Source: Sphingomonas aerophila (GTDB taxonomy: Bacteria > Pseudomonadota > Alphaproteobacteria > Sphingomonadales > Sphingomonadaceae). From it: DNA of 64,000 bases. A program made the position numbers and the translations under genes. The DNA is taken from NCBI RefSeq assembly GCF_014199305.1, contig NZ_JACIJK010000004.1:248001-312000 (forward strand). Direction: 5' to 3'. Positions within the stretch are counted from its first letter, which is position 1. Every line of letters starts with the position of its first letter. Below the pieces are notes generated by a model, which ran no database searches, was not told the origin of the DNA, and saw only the letters and a program-made list of their open reading frames with translations. Of this stretch, positions 35,057 through 45,055 are shown piece by piece.

Positions 35057-36168
35057 CCGTTCGGCAGCAGCAGGTATTTTTCCCGGGTCGCGCGCCGCGC
35101 ATAGGCGCGCACCGTTTCGGGTTCGAGCGCTTCGGCGAGCGTGATGCGGGAGGTATAATGGCTGGCGAAGATGGTGGTCAGGTTCTCCGCCACCTTGGTC
35201 CGCATCCGCCCGACCTCCTCCGCGCCCGCACGCTGCAGGTAAGGGGTCAGCAGCCAGCCCCCCACGCCCCAGGCCATGCCAGCGCCCCGCGTGATCTCCG
35301 TCGGGCTCGTGTCGAGCGCCCCGTACAGGTAAACCTGCTTCATCTGGGTCGAACCATAGACGCTGAAGCCCGGCGAGCGCGCCTGTGCGGCCGCTTCCAT
35401 CGCCTGCAGGATCTGGTTGGCGAGCTTACCGCCGCCAATCGCGTCAAAGGCCAGGAAAGCACCCGTTTCGGTTATCGCGGCCGTCAGCTGTTTGCGGAAG
35501 TCAGGGTCGCCCGAGTTCACGACGTGCGTTGCGCCGATCCCCCGCAACAAGGCCGCCTGCTCAGCGCTTCGCACGATGTTCACCAGCGGCACGCCCTCTG
35601 CCGCGCACAGCTTCACCAGCATCTGGCCGAGGTTCGACGCGGCGGCAGTATGGACCAGCGCCTCATATTCTTCCCGCCGCATGGTGCCGAGCATGGCAAG
35701 CGCGGTCATCGGGTTGACGAAGCTCGACGCCCCAGCCTCCGCCGGCGTGCCCTCTGGCAACGGCAGGCACTCGCGCGCCTTGGCGACGCGGTACTGCGCG
35801 TACATCTGCCCGCCCGCGATCGCGACGGTACGCCCCACCAGTGCTTCCGCACCGGCGCCTGCCGCAACCACCGTTCCCGCACCCTCGTTTCCGGCGGGCA
35901 GGGCCTGGCCCAGTCGCGCGCCTACCGCCCGCGAAAGCTGGGGCGGTATGTCGGCCACCGTTGCCTCGCCCTCCCGACGCAACGTCGCCGGGTCAGCGGG
36001 ACCGAGCAGCAGCCCCAGGTCGGACGGGTTGATCGGCGCCGCTTCCATCCGGACCAGCACCTCTCCCTCGCCAGGCTGCGGAACTGGCTCGCTGGCGAGC
36101 GTCAACGTGATGCGATCCTCGCTCGCGGTCGTCAGCAGCCGCAGGTGAGTGGCGGGAATGTCGGTCAT
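35053..36168 (-). CDS. MDR-family zinc-independent alcohol dehydrogenase/quinone reductase-like protein
   Basis: 371 residues from the ATG at 36168. GroES-like N-terminal domain with E-A-A-P-I-N-P-S-D, then G-N-E-G-A-G-T-V, then an NAD(P)-binding Rossmann domain with A-A-A-S-N-L-G-Q-M replacing the classical G-x-G-x-x-G. No structural zinc Cys cluster is seen, which fits quinone-oxidoreductase or enoyl-reductase-like members. It is the last gene of the leucine catabolism operon: its start overlaps the MaoC stop by four bases. It may reduce an enoyl- or quinone-type intermediate; the substrate is not known. Confidence 0.85.
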   Translation of the reverse strand: MTDIPATHLRLLTTASEDRITLTLASEPVPQPGEGEVLVRMEAAPINPSDLGLLLGPADPATLRREGEATVADIPPQLSRAVGARLGQALPAGNEGAGTVVAAGAGAEALVGRTVAIAGGQMYAQYRVAKARECLPLPEGTPAEAGASSFVNPMTALAMLGTMRREEYEALVHTAAASNLGQMLVKLCAAEGVPLVNIVRSAEQAALLRGIGATHVVNSGDPDFRKQLTAAITETGAFLAFDAIGGGKLANQILQAMEAAAQARSPGFSVYGSTQMKQVYLYGALDTSPTEITRGAGMAWGVGGWLLTPYLQRAGAEEVGRMRTKVAENLTTIFASHYTSRITLAEALEPETVRAYARRATREKYLLLPNG

Positions 36169-36626
36169 GCAATGGCCTCCGGTCGGCGGCGGAGCAGCGC
36201 GATGCGCAAGCACTGGCACACCACCTCCCCGCGCTGGTTGATCAGTTCATGGCGGAAGGTAACCAGCCCCGCCTCGGGCCTCGACCTGCTGTCGCGCAGA
36301 TCGACCACCTCACTCGTCGCACGGCAGGTATCGCCTATGAACACCGGCTTGGGCATCACGAGCTTGTCATAGCCGAGGTTCGCAACCAGCGTACCGAGCG
36401 TGGTGTCACCTACCGACAACCCCACCATCAGCGCGAAGGTGAAGGTCCCGTTGACCAGGATACGTCCGAACTCCGACGCGGCTGCCGCCTCCGCGTCGAT
36501 GTGCAGCGGCTGCGGATTATGCGTCATGGTGGAAAAAAGCAGGTTGTCGGTTTCCGTCACCGTGCGACGGATCTCGTGCTCGACCCGGTCGCCGACCTGC
36601 CATTCATCGAAGAAGCGCCCAGCCAT
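36165..36626 (-). CDS. MaoC-like hot-dog fold dehydratase/hydratase
   Basis: 153 residues. Single hot-dog domain with the MaoC-type hydratase motif T-H-N-P-Q-P-L-H-I-D around residues 35-44 (Asn/Asp and His catalytic residues), then G-R-I-L-V-N-G-T-F-T. R-hydratases of this kind add water to enoyl-CoA. Its start shares a base with the stop of the carboxylase alpha subunit. In this operon it may stand in for 3-methylglutaconyl-CoA hydratase, which is not present as a crotonase-type gene. Confidence 0.88.
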   Translation of the reverse strand: MAGRFFDEWQVGDRVEHEIRRTVTETDNLLFSTMTHNPQPLHIDAEAAAASEFGRILVNGTFTFALMVGLSVGDTTLGTLVANLGYDKLVMPKPVFIGDTCRATSEVVDLRDSRSRPEAGLVTFRHELINQRGEVVCQCLRIALLRRRPEAIA

Positions 36627-38467
36627 CAGGCGTCACCCTGCTCGATCCGGACCAGCACCGCACCCTCGGTCACCTGCCCGCCGGCTATTGCGTTCAGCTC
36701 CGCCACCGTTCCGTCGAAGGGCGCGGTCAGACTGTGCTCCATCTTCATCGCCTCCAGCGTGACGAGCCGCTGGCCCTTGCTCACGGACTGCCCCGCCGCG
36801 ACGTCCACCGCGATCAAGCGGCCGGGCATAGGAGCCAGTATCGCGCCGTCCGCCGCGCCGCCCGCCGCGACGCCGGTTGCGCGATAAGGCTCGGCCAGCC
36901 AGGTCTGGCCGCCTTCGGTCACCAGCAGCCGGTCGGGCGTCACGTCCGCCTCGCCAGCGTCGGTGACGTCGATATCGACCGGCTCGCCCCCGACCAGGAA
37001 GCGACCGGCCTGGCGCATGGGCGCGTTCAGGCGAAAGCCGGCGAGTGGCCCTGGCGCGGTCAGAGCAGCGGCGGCGTCGATCAGCGCTTCTTCGCTCGGC
37101 AGGCGCGGCGGCATCAACGCCTCGCCCTCGCGCGCGATCAGGCCGGTGTCGACCCGGCCGGCCGCGACGTCCGGGTGGTCGAGCAGTTCGACCAGGAATC
37201 CGGCATTGGTCCGCAGCGGCCAGACTACTGCCTCGTCCAGTGCGTCCGCCAGCGCTTCCCGCGCCTCCTCCCGGTCGGCGCCATGCGCGATCAGCTTGGC
37301 GATCATGGGATCGTAGAACGGTGATACGCTCGCGCCCTGCTCAACCCCCGTGTCCACGCGGACGCTGTCGCCAAGGTCGAACGCTTCCAGCGTGCCGATG
37401 GAGGGCAGGAACCCGCGCGCCGGGTCCTCCGCATACAGCCGTGCTTCCATCGCCCAACCATGGATCGCCAGCTCGTCCTGCGTGCAGGGCAGCGGCTCCC
37501 CGCTCGCCACGCGAAGCTGCCATTCGACCAGGTCCTGCCCTGTGATCGCCTCGGTCACCGGGTGCTCGACCTGCAGCCGCGTGTTCATCTCCATGAACCA
37601 GATGCGGTCCGCCTTCAGCCCCTCGGACGCATCGGCGATGAACTCGATCGTCCCCGCGCCCACATAATCCACCGCACGCGCAGCCTGGACGGCGGCGGCG
37701 CAAACGGCGGCGCGGGTGGCCGGGTCCATGCCCGGTGCAGGTGCTTCCTCGATCACCTTCTGGTGCCGGCGCTGGAGCGAACAGTCCCGCTCGAACAGGT
37801 GCACGACGTTGCCCTGGCTATCCCCGAATACCTGCACCTCGATATGCCGTGGTGAGGTGATGTACTTTTCCAGCAGCACGCGGTCATCGCCGAAGGACGA
37901 CGCCGCTTCGCGCCTGCAACTGTCCAGCGCATCGCGAAAGGCGCTCGCGTCCGTGACCTGGCGCATCCCTTTGCCGCCACCGCCCGCCACAGCCTTGATC
38001 AGCACGGGATAGCCGATCGCGTCGGCCTCCGCCTGAAGCCGCTCGGGACTCTGGTCATCGCCAAGATAGCCTGGCGTGGTCGGAACGCCGGCTTCCGCCA
38101 TCCGCTTCTTGGCCGCGTCCTTCAGTCCCATGGCGCGGATGGACGAAGGGTTCGGCCCAACCCAGACCAACCCCGCCGCCTGCACGGCCTTTGCAAAATC
38201 GGCATTCTCCGACAGGAAGCCATAGCCAGGGTGGATCGCCTCCGCGCCGCTTGCGTGCGCGGCAGCGATGATGCGCTCGCCCACAAGATAGCTTTCGCGC
38301 GCTGGCGAGGGCCCGATATGCATCGCCTCATCAGCTTCACGAACATGCAGGGCGTCCGCATCGGCATCCGAAAAGATCGCGACAGTCCGGATGCCGAGCC
38401 GCCTCGCGGTGCGGATCACGCGGCAGGCGATTTCTCCACGATTCGCAATCAGGAGCGAGCCGATCAT
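36626..38467 (-). CDS. liuD: methylcrotonoyl-CoA carboxylase alpha (biotin) subunit
   Basis: 613 residues from M-I-G-S-L-L-I-A-N-R-G-E-I-A. Biotin carboxylase domain with the ATP-grasp Gly loop G-G-G-G-K-G-M-R and M-N-T-R-L-Q-V-E-H. A linker follows, then a C-terminal biotinyl domain with E-A-M-K-M-E-H (biotin on Lys575). It makes carboxybiotin for the beta subunit. The adjacent beta subunit and isovaleryl-CoA dehydrogenase point to 3-methylcrotonyl-CoA rather than propionyl- or acetyl-CoA. A gene of unknown function is inserted between alpha and beta. Confidence 0.93.
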   Translation of the reverse strand: MIGSLLIANRGEIACRVIRTARRLGIRTVAIFSDADADALHVREADEAMHIGPSPARESYLVGERIIAAAHASGAEAIHPGYGFLSENADFAKAVQAAGLVWVGPNPSSIRAMGLKDAAKKRMAEAGVPTTPGYLGDDQSPERLQAEADAIGYPVLIKAVAGGGGKGMRQVTDASAFRDALDSCRREAASSFGDDRVLLEKYITSPRHIEVQVFGDSQGNVVHLFERDCSLQRRHQKVIEEAPAPGMDPATRAAVCAAAVQAARAVDYVGAGTIEFIADASEGLKADRIWFMEMNTRLQVEHPVTEAITGQDLVEWQLRVASGEPLPCTQDELAIHGWAMEARLYAEDPARGFLPSIGTLEAFDLGDSVRVDTGVEQGASVSPFYDPMIAKLIAHGADREEAREALADALDEAVVWPLRTNAGFLVELLDHPDVAAGRVDTGLIAREGEALMPPRLPSEEALIDAAAALTAPGPLAGFRLNAPMRQAGRFLVGGEPVDIDVTDAGEADVTPDRLLVTEGGQTWLAEPYRATGVAAGGAADGAILAPMPGRLIAVDVAAGQSVSKGQRLVTLEAMKMEHSLTAPFDGTVAELNAIAGGQVTEGAVLVRIEQGDA

Positions 38468-38578
38468 GCGCAGTAATCCCAGCAAAACGGCACTTGACTG
38501 GTCCTTTTGACCCGATTGCATGGGCGGCAGCTCAGCAGGGCGCGATCGATCATCATGGAGCCGGCGTAACGCTGCATC

Positions 38579-38603
38579 GCCGTGTAGGACAGAAAAACAC
38601 GGC
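38579..38603. terminator. hairpin after the small hypothetical gene
   Basis: GCCGTGT pairs with ACACGGC (7 bp) around an 11-base loop, directly abutting the stop codon of the gene that ends at 38604. No T-run follows on the minus strand, so it may be a weak terminator or an mRNA-stabilising hairpin before the alpha-subunit gene. Confidence 0.35.
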
Positions 38604-39023
38604 CTAGCATGCAACACCCCAGTCACCGCGCAACGTGGTGGCCGCATGCCCCTCGCCGACGGTCAGCACCGCGGGCGTGCTGCTGCTGTCACTCGCGGGA
38701 TATGTCTTGGTGCGGCCGGTCTGGCGCACGGCCACGCGATAGCCTCCGCAGGACGCGCCCGCTTGGCCGGCCAGCACGGCATCGGCAGTCCGCCCCGACA
38801 AACGGCACAGGTGCAGCCCCGCTGCGGTGCGGATCGTCAGCTCGACCCCGATCAGCTGAACATAGTCGGACCGGCCAGCCCGAAACGCGGCGGTGCACCC
38901 CGTCTCGGTGCCGGCGGTCTCATCCGCGTCGCTCAGGGGCAGCAACAGCCGCGCCGGTACCCCGGCCACAGCCACCCCGCCTATCGCGGCACCCGCGATG
39001 AACAGGACGGCGCGGGTCAGCAT
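38604..39023 (-). CDS. hypothetical exported/membrane-anchored protein inside the leu operon
   Basis: 139 residues from the ATG at 39023 (M-L-T-R-A-V-L-F-I), just 11 bases after the beta subunit stop. Residues 3-30 are hydrophobic, as a signal peptide or anchor. The rest contains four Cys residues spread evenly and Ser/Thr-rich patches. I do not recognise a family. A longer start at 39089 would overlap the beta-subunit gene and is less likely. It is an unexpected non-catalytic insertion between two carboxylase subunit genes. Confidence 0.6.
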   Translation of the reverse strand: MLTRAVLFIAGAAIGGVAVAGVPARLLLPLSDADETAGTETGCTAAFRAGRSDYVQLIGVELTIRTAAGLHLCRLSGRTADAVLAGQAGASCGGYRVAVRQTGRTKTYPASDSSSTPAVLTVGEGHAATTLRGDWGVAC

Positions 39024-39034
39024 CGCCGGCCCGC

Positions 39035-40636
39035 TCACATCCGGAACACGCCAAAGCGCGGCTGTTCGGGAATGGGGGCATTCAGGCACGCCGCCAGCGC
39101 CAGGCCAAGCACGTCGCGGGTCTGCGCCGGGTCGATCACCCCATCATCCCACAACCGCGCCGTGGCATAATAGGGGTTACCCTCATCCTCGTACTTCTGC
39201 CGAACTGGCGCCTTGAACGCCTCGGCCTGCTCCTCCGTCCAGCTCTCCGCATCGCGGTGCACGGTGGCGAGCACGGACGCCGCCTGCTCCCCGCCCATCA
39301 CGCTGATGCGGCTATTGGGCCAGGTGAACAGGAAGCGCGGTGAATAGGCCCGCCCGCACATGCCGTAATTGCCCGCACCAAAGCTGCCGCCAATCAGGAC
39401 GGTGATCTTGGGCACGCTTGCGGTCGCGACCGCGGTGACAAGCTTGGCGCCGTGCTTCGCAATCCCCTCTGCCTCATAGCGCCCACCGACCATGAAACCC
39501 GAAATGTTCTGGAGGAACAGCAGCGGCACGCGGCGCTGGCAGGCGAGCTCGATAAAGTGCGCGCCCTTCTGCGCGGACTCACTGAACAGTACGCCGTTGT
39601 TGGCAAGGACCGCAACCGGCTGGCCCCAGATGTGCGCGAATCCACAGACCAGCGAGGTGCCGTACAGCGCCTTGAACTCGTGGAACTCGGAGCCGTCCAC
39701 CAGCCGCGCGATTACCTCATGCACATCGTACGGCGCGCGGACGTCAGTCGGGATAATGCCGTACAGGTCCTCGGCCGGGTAACGCGGCGGCTTCGGCGTC
39801 GACAAGTTCACATCGGCATCGAACTGCGGCGGCAGGGTCGCCACGATATCCCGCACAATCGTCAGCGCGTGCTCGTCATCCTCGGCAACATGATCCACCA
39901 CGCCCGATCGGCGGCCATGCGTGTCCGCGCCGCCCAACTCCTCGGCGCTGATAACCTCGCCTGTCGCCGCCTTCACCAATGGCGGGCCGGCGAGGAAGAT
40001 CGTGCCCTGCCCGCGCACGATTACCGTTTCGTCACTCATCGCGGGGACATAAGCGCCGCCGGCGGTGCAGCTGCCCATCACGCAGGCGATCTGCGGGATG
40101 CCCAGTGACGACATGGTGGCCTGGTTGAAAAAGATGCGGCCAAAGTGGTCGCGGTCCGGAAACACCTCTGCCTGATGCGGCAGATTCGCCCCGCCTGAGT
40201 CGACCAGATAAATGCAGGGCAGCCGGTTCTCCTGCGCGATCTCCTGCGCCCGAAGGTGCTTCTTGACCGTCAACGGATAGTAGGTCCCGCCTTTCACCGT
40301 CGCGTCGTTGCAGACGATCATCACCTGCCGGCCCGACACGCGACCGATGCCGGCGATCATGCCCGCGCCAGGCACCTCACCGTGATACAGCCGGTTCGCC
40401 GCGAGTTGGCCGATCTCCAGGAATGGTGAGCCCGGATCCAGCAACCGCTCGACCCGATCGCGGGGCAGCAATTTGCCCCGCGACGTATGCCGCTCGCGCG
40501 CCTTGTGCGACCCGCCCAGCGCCGCTTCCGCCACTTGCTCGCGCAATTCCTCGGCCAGCGCCCGGTTATGCTCGGCATTGGCGCGAAACTGCTCGTCGTC
40601 GACACTCAGCTTGGTGTCGAGAAGGGGTGCGCTCAC
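39035..40636 (-). CDS. liuB: methylcrotonoyl-CoA carboxylase beta subunit
   Basis: 533 residues, two crotonase-like carboxyltransferase lobes. Landmarks are [19 protein letters not shown] near 55, [23 protein letters not shown] and [11 protein letters not shown]. It transfers CO2 from carboxybiotin to 3-methylcrotonyl-CoA, giving 3-methylglutaconyl-CoA, in leucine breakdown. It overlaps the isovaleryl-CoA dehydrogenase stop by four bases. Confidence 0.95.
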   Translation of the reverse strand: MSAPLLDTKLSVDDEQFRANAEHNRALAEELREQVAEAALGGSHKARERHTSRGKLLPRDRVERLLDPGSPFLEIGQLAANRLYHGEVPGAGMIAGIGRVSGRQVMIVCNDATVKGGTYYPLTVKKHLRAQEIAQENRLPCIYLVDSGGANLPHQAEVFPDRDHFGRIFFNQATMSSLGIPQIACVMGSCTAGGAYVPAMSDETVIVRGQGTIFLAGPPLVKAATGEVISAEELGGADTHGRRSGVVDHVAEDDEHALTIVRDIVATLPPQFDADVNLSTPKPPRYPAEDLYGIIPTDVRAPYDVHEVIARLVDGSEFHEFKALYGTSLVCGFAHIWGQPVAVLANNGVLFSESAQKGAHFIELACQRRVPLLFLQNISGFMVGGRYEAEGIAKHGAKLVTAVATASVPKITVLIGGSFGAGNYGMCGRAYSPRFLFTWPNSRISVMGGEQAASVLATVHRDAESWTEEQAEAFKAPVRQKYEDEGNPYYATARLWDDGVIDPAQTRDVLGLALAACLNAPIPEQPRFGVFRM

Positions 40637-41802
40637 TGCGCCACCGGCGCGTTATGGCCGATCAGCTCGCGTCCAATCAGCATCCGTCGTATCTCATTGG
40701 TGCCGGCGCCGATGTCGAGCAGCTTGGCGTCGCGCATATATCGCTCGACCGGCCAATCCTTGGTGTAGCCCGCGCCACCCAACGCTTGCACCGCCTCGTT
40801 CGCGACCTTTACCGCGTTTTCGCTGGCGAACAGGATTGCGCCAGCCGCATCGAAGCGCGTGGTTCGCCCCGCGTCGCAGGAACGCGCCACAGCATAAACA
40901 TACGCCCGCGCGGAATTGAGCGCGACGTACATGTCCGCGATCTTGGCCTGCATCAGCTGGAAGCTTCCGATCGGCTGGCCGAACTGCTTGCGCTCACGAA
41001 CGTAAGGCACAACCACGTCGAGGCAGGCCTGCATGATACCAAGCTGGATCCCCGCCAGCACCGCGCGCTCGTAATCGAGCCCGCTCATCAGCACGCCGAC
41101 GCCGCCGTTCAGCGGACCCATCACGTTCTCACGCGGGACCTCGCAGTCGTTGAAGACCAGCTCGGCCGTGGGCGAACCGCGCATCCCGACCTTGTCGATC
41201 TTCTGACCGATCGTGAAGCCCGGCATATCCTTCTCGATCAGGAAGGCGGTGATCCCGCGGCTGCCCTCGCCCGTCTTCGCGTACACCACCAGGGTATCGG
41301 CATAGGCCGCGTTGGTGATCCAGAACTTGGTGCCGTTCAGGACATAGCCGTTGTCTGTCTCACGCGCCTTCAGCTTCATGGAGACCACGTCCGATCCAGC
41401 GCTGACTTCCGACATGGCCAGCGCGCCGACATGCTCTCCGCTGACCAGCTTGGGCAGGTACTTCGCCTTCTGCTCGTCATTCCCCCAGCGGCGGATCTGG
41501 TTGACGCAGAGGTTGGAATGCGCGCCATAGGACAAGCCGATGGAGGCGGAAGCCCGGCTCACTTCCTCGCACGCGATCACATGGTCGAGGTAGCCGAGAC
41601 CAAGCCCGCCATACGCCTCTTCAACCGTAATCCCATGCAGGCCGAGCTCGCCCATCGCGGGCCACAACTCGTCGCGCGGAAACCAATCCTCGGCATCGAT
41701 GCGCGCGGCAAGTGGCGCAATCCGGTCGGCGGCGAAACGCCGGGTCGACTCGCGAATCATGTCCGCGGTTTCGCCCAGCGCGAAATCGAAATCGGGGGTC
41801 AC
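40633..41802 (-). CDS. ivd: isovaleryl-CoA dehydrogenase
   Basis: 389 residues, acyl-CoA dehydrogenase fold. Flavin and substrate motifs [10 protein letters not shown] and W-I-T-N-A are present. The catalytic Glu is in the [10 protein letters not shown] helix, the position that sets isovaleryl-CoA dehydrogenases apart from other family members. It oxidises isovaleryl-CoA to 3-methylcrotonyl-CoA. It is the first gene of the operon, starting 67 bases from the end of the UDP-sugar decarboxylase-like gene. Confidence 0.94.
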   Translation of the reverse strand: MTPDFDFALGETADMIRESTRRFAADRIAPLAARIDAEDWFPRDELWPAMGELGLHGITVEEAYGGLGLGYLDHVIACEEVSRASASIGLSYGAHSNLCVNQIRRWGNDEQKAKYLPKLVSGEHVGALAMSEVSAGSDVVSMKLKARETDNGYVLNGTKFWITNAAYADTLVVYAKTGEGSRGITAFLIEKDMPGFTIGQKIDKVGMRGSPTAELVFNDCEVPRENVMGPLNGGVGVLMSGLDYERAVLAGIQLGIMQACLDVVVPYVRERKQFGQPIGSFQLMQAKIADMYVALNSARAYVYAVARSCDAGRTTRFDAAGAILFASENAVKVANEAVQALGGAGYTKDWPVERYMRDAKLLDIGAGTNEIRRMLIGRELIGHNAPVAQ

Positions 41803-41868
41803 CCACCCTCTCCTGCTATGTTGTTGAGCAGGCGCTAGCAGGTCCGATCCGCCTTGTCAGGAGGCGCC

Positions 41869-42858
41869 TCAGGCAGCAGCAGCGGCGCGCGTGATCCCCA
41901 GTTCTGCGGCGAACCACGACGCCGCCAGCGGCAGCCCCTGGTCAAGCTTTACCTTCGGCTCCCAGCCCAGCAGCGCCTTGGCACGGCCGATATCGGGCCG
42001 CCGCCGCCGCGGGTCGTCCTGGGGCAGCGGCTGGTGAACAACCCGCGCGTTCGTGGGCACGATGGCAAGGATGTGCTCCAGCAGCTCCAGGATCGTGAAT
42101 TCGTCAGGGTTGCCGAGATTAACCGGCTCCTGTGCGTCGCTTTCCATCAGTGCGATCAGGCCGTCGACCATGTCGGACACGTAGCAAAAGCTCCGCGTCT
42201 GGCTGCCATCGCCATAGATGGTGATGTCCTCACCCGAGAGCGCCTGGCAAATCAGATTGGATACCACCCGCCCGTCTTCTGGGTCCATCTGCGGGCCATA
42301 GGTGTTGAAAATGCGCGCCACGCGGACCTCGGCACGCTTCATGCGCTGAAAGTCGAAGCACAATGCCTCGGCAGCGCGCTTCCCCTCATCATAACAAGCG
42401 CGCGGCCCGATGCAGCTCGTCCAGCCGCGATAATCCTCACGCTGTGGGTGCACTTCCGGATCACCATACACCTCGCTTGTTGAGGTTAGCAGCAGCCTCG
42501 CGCCGCTCTTTTCGGCCAGGCGCAACAGGTTGCTAGTGCCGACCACGTTGGTCAGCATCGTGTGCTCCGGGTCGGCCTGATACTGCGGGGGAGAGGCAGC
42601 ACAGGCAAGATTGTAGATCCGCTTTAATCGCCCCGCCTCATCGGTCACTGTCGCGGGCAGCGCTTCCACGATGTCATGCTGGACGAAACGAAAGCCCGGG
42701 CGGCCTTCCAATGACCCCAGGTTCGATGGCCGCGCCGTCTGAAGGCTGTCGAGGCAGATCACGTCATAGCCCTGGGCGAGCAGCGCCAGGCACAGATGCG
42801 ATCCGATGAAGCCTGCGCCCCCTGCTACCAGCGCCAGCGGCTTGATGGTTGCTGCCAT
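41869..42858 (-). CDS. UDP-glucuronate decarboxylase-like epimerase (UXS type)
   Basis: 329 residues, extended SDR fold. NAD-binding G-G-A-G-F-I-G-S-H is at 13-21, with T-S-T-S-E-V-Y-G-D and the catalytic Y-x-x-x-K in C-Y-D-E-G-K-R. The spacing C-Y-D-E-G-K-R-A-A-E and R-I-F-N-T-Y-G-P match UDP-xylose synthases, which decarboxylate UDP-glucuronate to UDP-xylose. A 4,6-dehydratase is the main alternative. It lies 17 bases after the CgeB-like gene starting at 43946 ends and is the last gene of the glycan operon. Confidence 0.9.
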   Translation of the reverse strand: MAATIKPLALVAGGAGFIGSHLCLALLAQGYDVICLDSLQTARPSNLGSLEGRPGFRFVQHDIVEALPATVTDEAGRLKRIYNLACAASPPQYQADPEHTMLTNVVGTSNLLRLAEKSGARLLLTSTSEVYGDPEVHPQREDYRGWTSCIGPRACYDEGKRAAEALCFDFQRMKRAEVRVARIFNTYGPQMDPEDGRVVSNLICQALSGEDITIYGDGSQTRSFCYVSDMVDGLIALMESDAQEPVNLGNPDEFTILELLEHILAIVPTNARVVHQPLPQDDPRRRRPDIGRAKALLGWEPKVKLDQGLPLAASWFAAELGITRAAAAA

Positions 42859-42875
42859 GTCGCTCTCCCTTTTAG

Positions 42876-43946
42876 TTATGCAGCCCCGGCAAGTCGCGGA
42901 TGCCGCGCGGCCTGGGTCAGGTGATTTTCCAGTTCGGCCGCACGATGCGCCGCACTATGCTCGGCAAGCACCCGCGCCTGCCCAGCCAACCCGATCGCTG
43001 ACGCGTCCGCCTCGCCCAGGGCGGCGATGACGTCACCGGCGCCGTCAGCCAGCAATATCTCGCCGGGCGAAGTGAACAAGGTGTTCAGCCCATCCCAGCG
43101 ATCGGACATGATCGGGCAGGCACACGCAGCCGCCTCAAACAGTCGGACCGACGGGGACCAGCCGGCCGCAATCATATCCGCCCGCGTCACGTTCAGCGTG
43201 AACCGCGATGCCGAGTAGAAGGCCGCATGCTTGGAAGGCGGCAGATGCTCGATCCGCTCCACATTCGTCGGCCAGTCGATCGTATCCGGGTACTGCGGCC
43301 CCGCCACCACGAAGCGGGCATCGGGCAGCGCCCTCGCCGGCTCGATCAGCAGCCGCTCCAGCGTGGGCTGCCGGTCGTCGCTATAGGTGCCGAGGTAGGA
43401 CAGGTCCCAGCGCTTCGGCTCGGGGAGCGGGCGGTACGCCTCCGTGTCGACCGAACAATAGAGCGCGCGCGCCGCAGGAGAACCATAGCGACGCTCGACC
43501 GTGTCGAGCGTCGGCCCGCCGGTGAAGGACAGGTACACGGCATAGCCCGGGATCACCTCGGGCGAGAGATACTCGAAGTCGCCGCGGGCCAGCTTAGCGA
43601 GCGTTACCGGCGTGTCGATGTCATAGAACGCGCTCGCCTCGTTCAGCTCCTGAACCAGATGCGCGACCGCAACACCGTCGGGCACATAGGAGCCGACCAT
43701 GACCGCATCAGCCTCCGCGATCTCCGGAGAGAAGCGCGCCAAGTCATTCAGGTCACTGTAGAACCGCAGGCGGCAGAAATCGGGATCTGGCAGGTCGCGA
43801 TGGCTGGCATACCAGGGCACGTCCCGTTCCAGAAACAGCACGTCATGCCCGCGCGCCGCGAATGCTTTCAGCAGCGCGCGAAACGTGGTGGCGTGGCCAT
43901 TGCCCCAGGATGAACTAAGCGAAAGGCCAAGAACGACGAGCTTCAC
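42876..43946 (-). CDS. CgeB-like glycosyltransferase, gene 1
   Basis: 356 residues. It resembles the CgeB/DUF3880-type GT-B enzymes: start V-V-L-G-L-S-L-S-S-S-W-G-N-G-H-A-T-T with an acceptor-site His, G-H-D-V-L-F-L-E-R-D near 33, and late V-R-L-F-E-A-A-A-C-A-C-P-I near 265, the sugar-nucleotide Glu region. It starts by overlapping the next CgeB-like gene by four bases. Probably transfers a sugar to a surface glycan; donor and acceptor unknown. Confidence 0.85.
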   Translation of the reverse strand: MKLVVLGLSLSSSWGNGHATTFRALLKAFAARGHDVLFLERDVPWYASHRDLPDPDFCRLRFYSDLNDLARFSPEIAEADAVMVGSYVPDGVAVAHLVQELNEASAFYDIDTPVTLAKLARGDFEYLSPEVIPGYAVYLSFTGGPTLDTVERRYGSPAARALYCSVDTEAYRPLPEPKRWDLSYLGTYSDDRQPTLERLLIEPARALPDARFVVAGPQYPDTIDWPTNVERIEHLPPSKHAAFYSASRFTLNVTRADMIAAGWSPSVRLFEAAACACPIMSDRWDGLNTLFTSPGEILLADGAGDVIAALGEADASAIGLAGQARVLAEHSAAHRAAELENHLTQAARHPRLAGAA

Positions 43947-45055
43947 GCTGCCGCTCGCTCACGGGCAAGGCGGTCGGTCCACAGCGCGTGAACCTGCGTA
44001 CCCCGCAATGCATAGGTATGCTCGGCCAGCACGCGGGCCAGCGCCGCCTGACCGATCGCCTTGGCCCGTTCAGGGGTCAACGCCGCCATGTGGTCGGCCA
44101 CGTCCTGCCCATCACGGGCGACCAGCACTTCCGTATCGGGCTGGAGGAACTGCTCGATGCCCTCCCAAGCATCGGTGATCAGGCACGCCGCCGCGCCAGC
44201 CGCTTCAAACACGCGGGTCGCGGGAGAGAAACCGATGTTCGCCATCGAATCGCGCGCGACGTTCAGCACCGCCTTGGGCGTGCAGTTGAACGCGTTGTGC
44301 TCTGCCGTGTACACGTGGCCGCGATGCCGGACGTTGCCGGGCATACCCTTCGTCTCCCAGCCATTGCCACCGATCAGGAACTGCCGCTCAGGCAGCAAGG
44401 AAGCGGGCTTCAGGAAGAACTCCTCCACGCGCGCCTCGCGATCGGGCAGGCGATTGCCGAGGAAGGCGAGGTCGCACCCGAAACGCTCGTCAGGCTCAAC
44501 GGGATGGTGGGTGTCGGGGTCCAGCGCATTGTACACGGGCACGCACTCGGCCGCGCCAAAGCCCGTATAGGCGTCCACCACCGGCGGCCCGCCGCCATAG
44601 GTCAGCACCATGTCCAGGTTTGGCAGCGCCCGCAGTACGGGATGCGAGGCATCACCGCGCATCTCGTCCAGCGTGGCAGCGGCGTCCACGTCCCAGAAGA
44701 TCTTGAGCGCACCGGGCCTTGCGTGGCGCGTGATCCCCTCGATCAGTTCGGCGTCGAACACGCCGACGCCGCTCGCCTTGATGACGATATCAGCCTTTGC
44801 CGCCTCGGCCAGAACGCCGTTCAGTGCCTCGGTCGTGGCGGGATACACCACGCTTTTCGCATAGGCGGGCGGGTCGATATCGCGGTGCTGCTGGCGGCTG
44901 AACGCGTCGGGTTCGTAAAAGGTGATGTCGTAGCCATGGCTCGCCAGCGCACGCAGGATACCGCGGTAATAGGTCGCGGCGCCGTTCCAATAGGATGACA
45001 CCAGGCTCGATCCGTAGAAGGCGATCCGCCGGCCTGAGCTCGTGGAGGAATTCAT
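43943..45055 (-). CDS. CgeB-like glycosyltransferase, gene 2
   Basis: 370 residues, same family as its two neighbours: Y-G-S-S-L-V-S-S-Y-W-N-G-A-A-T-Y-Y-R-G at the start, G-Y-D-I-T-F-Y-E-P-D near 40, and A-T-R-V-F-E-A-A-G-A-A-A-C-L near 280. The three enzymes share layout but differ along most of their length, so they are old paralogues, probably adding successive sugars. Four-base overlaps on both sides couple translation to the genes at 42876 and 45052. Confidence 0.85.
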   Translation of the reverse strand: MNSSTSSGRRIAFYGSSLVSSYWNGAATYYRGILRALASHGYDITFYEPDAFSRQQHRDIDPPAYAKSVVYPATTEALNGVLAEAAKADIVIKASGVGVFDAELIEGITRHARPGALKIFWDVDAAATLDEMRGDASHPVLRALPNLDMVLTYGGGPPVVDAYTGFGAAECVPVYNALDPDTHHPVEPDERFGCDLAFLGNRLPDREARVEEFFLKPASLLPERQFLIGGNGWETKGMPGNVRHRGHVYTAEHNAFNCTPKAVLNVARDSMANIGFSPATRVFEAAGAAACLITDAWEGIEQFLQPDTEVLVARDGQDVADHMAALTPERAKAIGQAALARVLAEHTYALRGTQVHALWTDRLARERAAA

